From NCBI GenBank assembly GCA_947425005.1, contig CANDYP010000093.1, positions 1 through 5,727 on the forward strand: 5,727 nt of DNA, read 5' to 3'. Positions within the stretch are counted from its first letter, which is position 1. Each line of letters begins with the position of its first letter. The translations under genes were made by a program, and so were the position numbers. The notes under the pieces were generated by a model. That model did no database searches, was not told the origin of the DNA, and saw only the letters and a list, made by a program, of their open reading frames with translations. The DNA is from Rickettsiales bacterium. GTDB lineage: Bacteria > Pseudomonadota > Alphaproteobacteria > Rickettsiales > UBA1997. Below, piece after piece: positions 1-5,285 of this stretch.

Positions 1-42
1 CCCCTGACAAGGGGGGTAGGGGGGTTTCTCGTCCCAAACTCA
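1..42 (+). repeat. Dispersed C-run/G-run repeat, copy 1 (cut by window start)
   Basis: This copy begins inside the C-run at the window edge. It reads CCCCTGACAA, then a G6 run, TA, a G6 run and TTTCTCGTCCCAAACTCA. The last 18 bases are identical to the complement of copy 4 (2585-2602), so the repeat is longer than its GC core. The C-run/G-run/T-run order is that of a rightward intrinsic terminator. If the unseen upstream gene runs rightward, this copy could end it. Left boundary and neighbour cannot be seen. Confidence 0.8.
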
Positions 43-103
43 CACCTTCCCCACCAACCACAAACCCCACGCACTCCCAAACCCCCAGAAACCAATTAAT
101 TAC
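43..103 (+). other. G-poor leader upstream of yejB
   Basis: The + strand here is almost only C, A and T, with G at just positions 71 and 88. No Shine-Dalgarno sequence precedes the yejB ATG, and the last bases read CCAATTAATTAC. No -35/-10 pair stands out. The composition bias continues into the first codons of yejB. An unstructured, G-free leader could favour ribosome entry without a Shine-Dalgarno sequence, but that is inference. Confidence 0.45.
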
Positions 104-1198
104 ATGCCCCTCTACCTCCTAAAACGCCTCCTACTCCTCCTCCCCACCCTCTTCGTGATCATGCTCGTCAATTTCATGATCATCCAAACCGCCCCCGGCG
201 GCCCGGTCGAACAATTCATCGCCAAGATGAACCACGCCACTCAAGTCAAAGGCGAAGTCTCCTCCCAAGATTTCACCCGCATCGCGCTCCAAGATTCCTC
301 AGTCGACAACAACTCAAAATACCGCGGCGCTGTGGGCATCGATCCCGAAATCATCGAAAAAATAAAAGTGCTCTACGGTTTCGATCTGCCGCTGTGGCAA
401 AGATTCACCTTGATGATGAAAAAATTCCTAACTTTCGATTTCGGCACCAGCTTTTACCAAGACAAAAAAGTTTTAGATTTAATCTGGGAAAAGCTGCCGG
501 TTTCAATTTCCATCGGCCTGTGGAGCACTTTGTTGATCTACCTAATTTCAATTCCGCTCGGCATTAAAAAAGCTGTGCAAGACGGTTCGAAATTTGACGT
601 TTGGAGCAGCGGCATCGTCATCATCGGTCACGCCATCCCGTCATTTTTGTTTGCAATTGTGCTGATCGTGTTTTTCGCCGGCGGCAATTTTTTGAGCATC
701 TTCCCCTTGCGCGGCCTGGTCTCAGAAAATTTCCACGATTTAAATTGGTGGCAAAAAATTGTCGATTACCTGTGGCACATGACCTTGCCGATTCTTTCGA
801 TGGTGATCGGCGGATTTGCCGCGCTGACGTTTTTTTGCAAAAATTCTTTCCTTGAAGAAATTAACAAACAGTATGTTTTGACCGCTTACGCCAAGGGTCT
901 AGACCGTAAAGCCGTGCTCTACAAACATGTTTTTCGCAACGCCATGATGATCGTGATCGCCGGATTTCCGGCGGCTTTGATTGGCATTTTGTTCACTGGC
1001 TCCATGCTTACCGAAGTGATTTTTTCTTTGGATGGGCTCGGGCTTTTGGGCTACGAAGCGGCGCTTTCCCGCGATTATCCCGTCATGTTTGGCACGCTTT
1101 ATTTTTTCACTTTGATTGGTTTAATTACTTCCATCGTCAGCGATCTCACCTACAAACTCGTTGATCCCCGCGTTAATTTTGATTCCTTTAATTCCTAA
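104..1198 (+). CDS. yejB: YejB-type peptide/microcin C ABC transporter permease
   Basis: This 364-residue inner-membrane protein is a permease of the oligopeptide/dipeptide ABC family (BPD_transp_1). In known systems YejB pairs with YejE, the ATPase YejF and the binding protein YejA to import peptides, including microcin C in E. coli. The N-terminus MPLYLLKRLLLLLPTLF is the family start and supports the ATG at 104. The first membrane segment (about 9-29) ends in APGGP. A long periplasmic insertion (about 31-130) carries the YejB hallmarks YRGAVGIDPEII and YGFDLPLW. Further membrane segments lie near 134-157, 166-192, 225-250, 282-304 and 328-350. The cytoplasmic EAA loop that contacts the ATPase is about 251-271 (EEINKQYVLTAYAKGL). 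The C-terminus VDPRVNFD is also typical. Length is near the family norm. The next gene is not yejE, so partners must be upstream or elsewhere. Early codons are strongly C-rich (CTC/CTA for Leu), while later ones use TTG, TTA and CTG. Confidence 0.93.
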   Translation: MPLYLLKRLLLLLPTLFVIMLVNFMIIQTAPGGPVEQFIAKMNHATQVKGEVSSQDFTRIALQDSSVDNNSKYRGAVGIDPEIIEKIKVLYGFDLPLWQRFTLMMKKFLTFDFGTSFYQDKKVLDLIWEKLPVSISIGLWSTLLIYLISIPLGIKKAVQDGSKFDVWSSGIVIIGHAIPSFLFAIVLIVFFAGGNFLSIFPLRGLVSENFHDLNWWQKIVDYLWHMTLPILSMVIGGFAALTFFCKNSFLEEINKQYVLTAYAKGLDRKAVLYKHVFRNAMMIVIAGFPAALIGILFTGSMLTEVIFSLDGLGLLGYEAALSRDYPVMFGTLYFFTLIGLITSIVSDLTYKLVDPRVNFDSFNS

Positions 1199-1201
1199 TT
1201 T

Positions 1202-2458
1202 ATGGACGACGTCACAGAAATTTATTTCATCGCAGTCATTGGCCTGATTGCCCTCTCTTCACTTTTTGCCTGTTTCGAAACCGCCATCGTGGCGGCGTCG
1301 CGACCAAAAATTCACCGTCTGGCCAACGAGGGTAACAAAAGGGCGAAGATTCTAGAAAGGCTGCTCAACAACCGCGAGAGAGTCATCAGCACCATGCTGC
1401 TTGGCAACAACGCCATCAACATTCTGGCCTCCGCCATCGCCACCAGTCTTTTCATCAAATTGTTTGGCGATGCCGGGCTGCTTTACGCCACGGTGTCGAT
1501 GACTTTGATCGTGATCATTTTCGCCGAAGTGATGCCGAAAACTTACGCCGTAAAATCGCCGGACGGCGTCGCACTTTTTTTCGCGCCGCTAATTAGTTTT
1601 TTGGTCACGATTTTTTCGCCCTTCACCGATGCGGTGCACGGGATTGTCAATTTTCTTTCCGCCACAACTTACGCAAAATCTTCAGAGTTGGAGTTGGAGG
1701 AGATCCGCGACACGGTCAGTCTGAAGCACAAAGAGGGCTCGATCTACAAGTACGACAAAGACATGATCGACGGCGTGCTGGATTTGGCCGACACCGAAAT
1801 TAGCGAGATCATGGTACATCGCAAAGACATCGAGATGATCAATGTTGATCTGCCGATCAAAGAAATTTTGAAATTGGCACTAGAGAGCAGCTACACGCGC
1901 GTGCCGCTCTGGAAGGATAACAAAGAAAACATCGTGGCGATTCTGAATGTCAGAAAGTTACTCAAAGCTTTGCATTTTTTTAAAGGTGATCTCGAGAAAT
2001 TTGATCTGAAAGCGATCACGACGGAAGTGTGGTTTGTGCCGGCCAGTAACAGTTTGCGCGCTCAATTGTTTTTGTTCCGCAAGAGAAAAAGACGTACGGC
2101 TTTGGTGATCGACGAGTACGGATCGCTGCTTGGGCTGGTAACGCTGGAAGACATTTTGGAAGAAATCGTTGGTGAAATTAAAGAAAAAGACGACGCCTCG
2201 GAAGCCAACATCATCAAGATCAAAAGCGGTGCTTACAAAATTGCCGGCAAAGTTTTAATCCGCGACATCAACAAAAAATTAGAGTGGAACATGACTGAAG
2301 ACGACGACGCTTACAACCTCGCCGCCTTCATCATCAGCAGTTTAGGCCGCATCCCGGAAGAGCGCGAAAATTTTGTGCTGGATGGTTACTACTTCGAGAT
2401 TTTGAAAAGGAAGGGGCATGATTTGATTTTGGTGAAGGTGAAGAGGTTGAAGGTTTAA
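1202..2458 (+). CDS. CNNM/CBS-domain membrane protein, CorC/HlyC (TlyC) family
   Basis: This 418-residue protein has the three-part layout of the CorC/HlyC family. An N-terminal CNNM (DUF21) membrane domain spans about 1-190, with hydrophobic segments near 6-28, 65-88, 93-115 and 123-150. It carries the motifs FACFETAIVAASRPKI, LLGNNAINILASAIATS and AEVMPKTYA. Two CBS domains follow, about 200-260 (starting at EIMVHRKDI) and 272-325 (ending EYGSLLGLVTLEDILEEIVGEI). A small CorC_HlyC domain covers about 335-416 (YKIAGKVLIRDINKKL to the end). Relatives are linked to magnesium or cobalt efflux or homeostasis, with the CBS pair sensing nucleotide. The 'haemolysin' label is historical and not supported here. 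The substrate cannot be read from sequence. The start is 3 bp after the yejB stop with no Shine-Dalgarno sequence, which suggests cotranscription and perhaps translational coupling. A terminator-like repeat follows 15 bp after the stop. Confidence 0.9.
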   Translation: MDDVTEIYFIAVIGLIALSSLFACFETAIVAASRPKIHRLANEGNKRAKILERLLNNRERVISTMLLGNNAINILASAIATSLFIKLFGDAGLLYATVSMTLIVIIFAEVMPKTYAVKSPDGVALFFAPLISFLVTIFSPFTDAVHGIVNFLSATTYAKSSELELEEIRDTVSLKHKEGSIYKYDKDMIDGVLDLADTEISEIMVHRKDIEMINVDLPIKEILKLALESSYTRVPLWKDNKENIVAILNVRKLLKALHFFKGDLEKFDLKAITTEVWFVPASNSLRAQLFLFRKRKRRTALVIDEYGSLLGLVTLEDILEEIVGEIKEKDDASEANIIKIKSGAYKIAGKVLIRDINKKLEWNMTEDDDAYNLAAFIISSLGRIPEERENFVLDGYYFEILKRKGHDLILVKVKRLKV

Positions 2459-2462
2459 CCCA

Positions 2463-2530
2463 CTCGGTCCAAGCCCCCCTGACAAGGGGGGTGGCCCGAA
2501 GGGTCGGGGGGTTTTTCTTGTCACGAATTC
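2463..2530 (+). repeat. Dispersed C-run/G-run repeat, copy 2 (with extra mini-hairpin)
   Basis: The core CCCCCCTGACAAGGGGGG is at 2474-2491, preceded by CTCGGTCC. Where the other copies have TA between the two G-runs, this copy has T plus GGCCCGAAGGGTC (2493-2505), which can fold into a 5-bp hairpin with a GAA loop. The second G-run is 2506-2511, followed by five T. The right flank TTTCTTGTCACGAATTCG (2514-2531) recurs exactly in copy 3 at 2564-2581, so copies 2 and 3 are imperfect tandem repeats. Confidence 0.85.
2472..2516 (+). terminator. Candidate intrinsic terminator after the CNNM gene
   Basis: The C6 run at 2474-2479 can pair with the G6 run at 2506-2511, which is followed at once by TTTTT (2512-2516). 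The intervening bases can form a small inner hairpin. A competing, tighter fold pairs the C-run and the following T with the first G-run: CCCCCCT, loop GACA, AGGGGGG. The position 14-15 bp beyond the rightward gene's stop fits a terminator. Which fold dominates is not known. Confidence 0.55.
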
Positions 2531-2639
2531 GGTCTAGCCCCCCTGACAAGGGAGGTAGGGGGGTTTCTTGTCACGAATTCGATCTGAGTTTGGGACGAGA
2601 AACCCCCCCCTACCCCCCTTGTCAGGGGGGCTAGACCGA
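2529..2639. repeat. Long inverted repeat formed by copies 3 and 4
   Basis: The left arm 2529-2568 and right arm 2598-2639 are reverse complements over about 40 bases. They differ by one mismatch (GGGAGG against GGGGGG) and a 2-nt difference in G-run length (6 against 8). They are separated by a 29-nt loop (2569-2597). The arms start at TCGGTCTAG and end at GGGTTTCT. The structure sits between two converging genes, where a transcript from either side would form a very stable hairpin. Confidence 0.85.
2531..2580 (+). repeat. Dispersed C-run/G-run repeat, copy 3
   Basis: This copy reads GGTCTAG, a C6 run (2538-2543), TGACAA, GGGAGG (2550-2555), TA, a G6 run (2558-2563) and TTTCTTGTCACGAATTC. 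Compared with copies 1 and 4 it has one G-to-A change in the first G-run. It points right, like copy 2, and together with copy 4 forms a long inverted repeat. It could act as a second rightward terminator. Confidence 0.85.
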
Positions 2640-2640
2640 G
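2585..2640 (-). repeat. Dispersed C-run/G-run repeat, copy 4; candidate terminator for modA
   Basis: Read on the minus strand this copy is CTCGGTCTAG, C6, TGACAA, G6, TA, G8, TTTCTCGTCCCAAACTCA. It therefore points leftward, the direction of modA, whose stop codon lies 25 bp before it. The last 18 bases match copy 1. The C-run, G-run and T-run order suggests intrinsic termination of the nrdB-modA transcript. The T-run is short (TTT), so termination strength is uncertain. Confidence 0.75.
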
Positions 2641-2664
2641 CACAACATCTTCTCCAACTTCCGT

Positions 2665-3456
2665 CTAGTCTACAGTAAACCCATTCTCCCGCAGAATCAA
2701 TTTCGCGGCGTCACTTTTTAAAAATTTCAAAAATTCACGGGCGGTTTCCATGTTGTCGCCGGCGATTACCAAGGCTTGGTAAGAAACATTCGCCTGTTTT
2801 TGCGAGGCTACAATTTGCAGGTTGGGTCTGTTTTGAAGCTGGCTGGCAAGTAGAACTGCGTAGTGTTCAACGTTGTCTTGAGTCAAATCTAAGACAGATG
2901 ATTTGTCCTCCCCTAATTTTGTAAAAACCTGCAAATTGTTCAGCGCCAAGGATTTGAGGAAGTTGGTGCTGTACCTTCCGGAAGAGTTACCTTCCTGATC
3001 GGTGATCACGGTGGCTTTGAGGCTGTCCAAAATTCTGAGCGCCTCTTCCAGGCTGATGTTTTTTTTCAGGAGTGCGGCGGGGATGTTGAGGTTTTCTTTG
3101 GAGGCAACGAGAACCAGTTTGTCGCGGGCGATGTGACCGGTGTTGTAGACGTCGGTTAGGCCTTTTTGTCGGAGGGTTTCGATCCAGCCGGAATGGGCGG
3201 AGATGAAGATGTCAGCGGGTTCACCCGAATCAACGTCGTTAATTAATTCGGCGGAAGAGTTGAAATTTACCGAAACAGTTACGTGATTTTTTTGCGAGTA
3301 AAGGCGCGCGATTTTGACAAATGCCGGAACCATGTTTTGTTCGGCGAAGACTGTCAGACTGCGGCTGGTTGCGGCGGCGGCGTTTTGGGAAAAGAAGCAC
3401 AGAGCGACGAGACTAAGAAAAATTTTTGTGATCTTTTTTAGTTTCGTCTGGGTCAT
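2665..3456 (-). CDS. modA: ModA-like periplasmic substrate-binding protein
   Basis: This 263-residue protein belongs to the molybdate-type extracellular binding family (SBP_bac_11); the symbol marks the family, not a proven ligand. A signal peptide is clear: basic start (TKLKKITK), hydrophobic core near 12-22, and a cleavage site after the AAAA run at about residue 29. Cys20 lacks a good lipobox, so a soluble periplasmic form is likely. Family motifs are LTVFAEQNM (34-42), NFNSSAEL (64-71), GEPADIFISAHSGW (78-91), ITDQEGNSSGRY (151-162) and the C-terminal KSDAAKLILRENGF. Aligned by eye with E. coli ModA from memory, one molybdate-binding serine becomes Asn41, a second is kept at Ser67/Ser68, and the tyrosine falls at Leu203. 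The ligand may therefore differ. No modB or modC is nearby. The gene starts 3 nt after the nrdB stop with no Shine-Dalgarno sequence, so it is probably cotranscribed with nrdB. Confidence 0.8.
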   Translation of the reverse strand: MTQTKLKKITKIFLSLVALCFFSQNAAAATSRSLTVFAEQNMVPAFVKIARLYSQKNHVTVSVNFNSSAELINDVDSGEPADIFISAHSGWIETLRQKGLTDVYNTGHIARDKLVLVASKENLNIPAALLKKNISLEEALRILDSLKATVITDQEGNSSGRYSTNFLKSLALNNLQVFTKLGEDKSSVLDLTQDNVEHYAVLLASQLQNRPNLQIVASQKQANVSYQALVIAGDNMETAREFLKFLKSDAAKLILRENGFTVD

Positions 3457-3459
3457 TTT

Positions 3460-4455
3460 TTAGATTACCAACATTTTTTGGCGACTTTTGTCGATCTCTT
3501 CAAAGACGTCTTCCCACGTTCCGGTAGTAGAAGCTTTGCTGTACTCGGTGACGCGGTTTTCGAAGAAGTTGGTGTGTTCCACGCCGTTTAAAATTTCATC
3601 CAACCAAGGCAGCGGATTGTCGTCGATCATGTAGATTTCTTTGAGGCCGAGCTGGTTGAGGCGGCGATCGGCGATGTAGCGGATGTAGCGTTTTACTTCG
3701 CGGGATGTGAGGCCTTCGATGTTGCCGGCTTCGAAAGCAAGATCGATGAAAGCATCTTCGAAATGGACGATGGTGGCGCAGGCTTTGTAGAGGCGGCTTT
3801 TTAATTCTTCGTCCCAAACTTCCGGATTTTCTTGGACGAAAGTGCGGAACAATCTGATGATAGAATTAGTGTGCAGAGTTTCGTCGCGTACGGACCAGGC
3901 GATGATTTGCCCCATGCCTTTCATTTTTCCAAAACGTTGGAAATTTAACAAAATTGCGAAAGAGGCGAAAAGTTGCAGACCTTCAGTGAAGCCGCCAAAC
4001 ACCGCCATGGTGGTGGCGATGTCCTTCTTGGAACCGACGCCGAACTGGTGCATGTAGTCGTACTTGTCCTTCATTTCTTTGTACTTTGTGAAGGCGGAGT
4101 ACTCGGTTTCGGGCATGCCGATGGTGTCGAGCAAGTGTGAGTAGGCGGCGATGTGGACGGTTTCCATGTTCGAAAAAGCAGCGAGCATCATTTGAATTTC
4201 AGTGGGCTGAAAAACTTGAGCGTAAAGTTTCATGTAGCAGTTGTTCACTTCGATGTCGGCTTGCGTGAAGAAGCGAAAAATTTGTGTAAGAAGATTTTTT
4301 TCGGAAGAGGTGAGGTTGTGTTTCCAGTCGCGAACGTCATCGGCCAAAGGAACCTCTTCCGGCAGCCAGTGGATTTGTTGTTGCTTCAGCCAAGCATCGT
4401 AAGCCCAAGGGTAATTGAATGGTTTGTAAATCGGCTTTGAATCAAGAAGGGACAT
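3460..4455 (-). CDS. nrdB: Class I ribonucleotide reductase, beta (radical) subunit
   Basis: NrdB holds the metal cofactor and radical that let the alpha subunit NrdA reduce ribonucleotides to deoxyribonucleotides for DNA synthesis. This 331-residue protein has the ferritin-like helical fold. By alignment with E. coli NrdB, the metal ligands are likely Asp67 (TQADIEV), Glu98 and His101 (NMETVH), Glu158 (GGFTEGL), and Glu192 and His195 (VRDETLH). The radical tyrosine is Tyr105 (AAYSH). Tyr305 (RVTEYSKAS) fits the C-terminal tyrosine of the radical-transfer path. All expected residues are present, so it should be active as a tyrosyl-radical enzyme; iron or manganese cannot be told apart. The N-terminus (YKPFNYPWAYDAW, HWLPEEVPL) resembles alphaproteobacterial forms and supports the ATG at 4455. 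nrdA is not in the window. There is no Shine-Dalgarno sequence, and a C-run (AATCCCCCCGCAGACC) precedes the start. The gene probably leads a two-gene transcript with modA. Confidence 0.95.
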   Translation of the reverse strand: MSLLDSKPIYKPFNYPWAYDAWLKQQQIHWLPEEVPLADDVRDWKHNLTSSEKNLLTQIFRFFTQADIEVNNCYMKLYAQVFQPTEIQMMLAAFSNMETVHIAAYSHLLDTIGMPETEYSAFTKYKEMKDKYDYMHQFGVGSKKDIATTMAVFGGFTEGLQLFASFAILLNFQRFGKMKGMGQIIAWSVRDETLHTNSIIRLFRTFVQENPEVWDEELKSRLYKACATIVHFEDAFIDLAFEAGNIEGLTSREVKRYIRYIADRRLNQLGLKEIYMIDDNPLPWLDEILNGVEHTNFFENRVTEYSKASTTGTWEDVFEEIDKSRQKMLVI

Positions 4456-4506
4456 GGTCTGCGGGGGGATTGATTTTTTTAAGGAAAGGAGTGTACGAAG
4501 GCGCGG

Positions 4507-4535
4507 AATTTAAATTTGGCCCTGCCAAAATGCAA
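4507..4535 (-). promoter_or_regulatory. Candidate nrdB promoter
   Basis: On the minus strand, TTGCAT (4535-4530) and TAAATT (4512-4507) are separated by exactly 17 bp, the optimal sigma-70 spacing. The -35 matches only three of six consensus bases and the -10 four of six. A start near 4500 would give a leader of about 45 nt before nrdB. I saw no NrdR-box pair in the intergenic region. Confidence 0.4.
4515..4529. promoter_or_regulatory. Perfect palindrome inside the nrdB promoter spacer
   Basis: TTTGGC-CCT-GCCAAA is a perfect inverted repeat with 6-bp arms and a 3-bp centre. It lies wholly between the candidate -35 and -10 of nrdB and abuts the -35. That is a typical place for a repressor operator. 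The sequence does not resemble the NrdR box, and I cannot name the regulator. Confidence 0.4.
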
Positions 4536-4538
4536 ACT

Positions 4539-4601
4539 AAAATTCTCGGAAAATCTTGAAAAATTCTGGGTTGATTTTGGTCTGACGTTTCCTAGTTTAA
4601 T
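4539..4601 (+). promoter_or_regulatory. Candidate peroxiredoxin promoter with phased A-tracts
   Basis: A -35-like TTGATT (4571-4576) and a -10-like TTTAAT (4596-4601, five of six consensus) are 19 bp apart, slightly long. Just upstream are three near-repeats: AAAATTCTCGG (4539-4549), AAAATCTTG (4550-4558) and AAAATTCTGGG (4560-4570). Their A-tracts are 10-11 bp apart, in step with the DNA helix, and the last repeat touches the -35. This could be an UP-like bent element or tandem activator sites. Confidence 0.35.
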
Positions 4602-4602
4602 G

Positions 4603-4621
4603 ACCGAGTAATTTACTCAGT
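4603..4621. promoter_or_regulatory. Dyad at the expected peroxiredoxin transcription start
   Basis: ACCGAGTAATTTACTCAGT is an inverted repeat with one mismatched pair around a central T. It lies just after the candidate -10, where a bound repressor would block transcription. It is followed by five T, so a weak hairpin with T-run is another reading. It does not match an OxyR or FNR site that I recognise. Confidence 0.3.
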
Positions 4622-4655
4622 TTTTCACTTTAATTAAATCAATTTTCTAAAAATC

Positions 4656-5267
4656 ATGTCAGTTCTAGTTGGAAAAAAAGCGCCGGATTTTACGGCAAAG
4701 GCGATCATGCCAAACCACGAAATTCCGGTAATTAACGAAAAGTTTAACCTTCATTCTTACTTGGGCGGAAAAATTGGGGTGCTGTTTTTTTACCCACTCG
4801 ATTTCACTTTCGTTTGCCCTTCAGAAATCATCGCTTTTGACAATCGCTTGGCAGAATTCAAGAAGCGTGATGTTAAGGTAATCGGCGTTTCTGTGGACTC
4901 TCATTTTAGTCACTTGGCGTGGATAAATACTCCAGTTGAAAAAGGTGGCATTGGCCAAATTCAGTATCCTTTGGTGGCTGATTTGACTAAACAAATCGCT
5001 CGTGATTACGACGTTTTGATGGGTGAGGCGGTTGCGCTTCGCGGCACTTTTTTGATCGACCAAGAAGGCGTGGTGCGTCATCAAGTTGTGAACGATCTTC
5101 CGCTTGGACGTAACATCGACGAAGCGATCCGCATGGTCGACGCGCTGCAATTTTTCCAAGAACATGGTGAAGTTTGCCCGGCCGGTTGGAACAAAGGCAA
5201 GCAAGGCATGAAGGCTGATGCTGAAGGCGTTGCGGATTATTTGGCGGGTAACGCGAAAGATTTGTAA
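4656..5267 (+). CDS. Typical 2-Cys peroxiredoxin (AhpC/Prx1 family)
   Basis: This 203-residue cytoplasmic enzyme reduces hydrogen peroxide and organic peroxides. The peroxidatic cysteine is Cys54 in FYPLDFTFVCPSE, with the catalytic Thr51 of the TxxC motif. The resolving cysteine is Cys174 in GEVCPAGW. Arg130 (LRGTFLID) fits the conserved active-site arginine. The N-terminus SVLVGKKAPDFTAKA is the family start, supporting the ATG at 4656. Length matches typical 2-Cys members. It has the GGIG loop (97-100) seen in overoxidation-sensitive types, but the C-terminus has YLAG rather than the YF motif, so sensitivity is probably intermediate or low. The closest remembered forms are proteobacterial thioredoxin-dependent peroxiredoxins. 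No ahpF or reductase gene is adjacent, so the electron donor is unknown. The gene has its own divergent promoter region and no Shine-Dalgarno sequence (TTTTCTAAAAATC before ATG). Confidence 0.93.
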   Translation: MSVLVGKKAPDFTAKAIMPNHEIPVINEKFNLHSYLGGKIGVLFFYPLDFTFVCPSEIIAFDNRLAEFKKRDVKVIGVSVDSHFSHLAWINTPVEKGGIGQIQYPLVADLTKQIARDYDVLMGEAVALRGTFLIDQEGVVRHQVVNDLPLGRNIDEAIRMVDALQFFQEHGEVCPAGWNKGKQGMKADAEGVADYLAGNAKDL

Positions 5268-5285
5268 CGACTAAATTTGTAAGCA

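Noticed and set aside
601..855. 84-codon open frame inside yejB
   Set aside because: It overlaps the well-conserved YejB frame in another phase, and its Arg/His-rich translation resembles no known protein.
2334..2549. Minus-strand open frames (2334-2549 and 2342-2524) over the end of the CNNM gene and the repeats
   Set aside because: They run through the repeat units and antisense to a conserved C-terminal domain. The Pro/Arg-rich translation is a by-product of the C- and G-runs.
2463..2640. CRISPR array or insertion-sequence ends
   Set aside because: The repeats are few, in mixed orientation, with no regular unique spacers, no transposase frame and no clear target-site duplication.
3596..4440. 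Open frames overlapping nrdB (3596-3817 minus; 3842-4057 and 4153-4440 plus)
   Set aside because: nrdB is complete with all catalytic residues. These frames are shadows with no recognisable motifs or start signals.
4456..4655. tRNA, riboswitch or NrdR box in the nrdB/peroxiredoxin divergent region
   Set aside because: I saw no cloverleaf or T-loop motif, no known riboswitch core, and no paired NrdR-type boxes on either strand.
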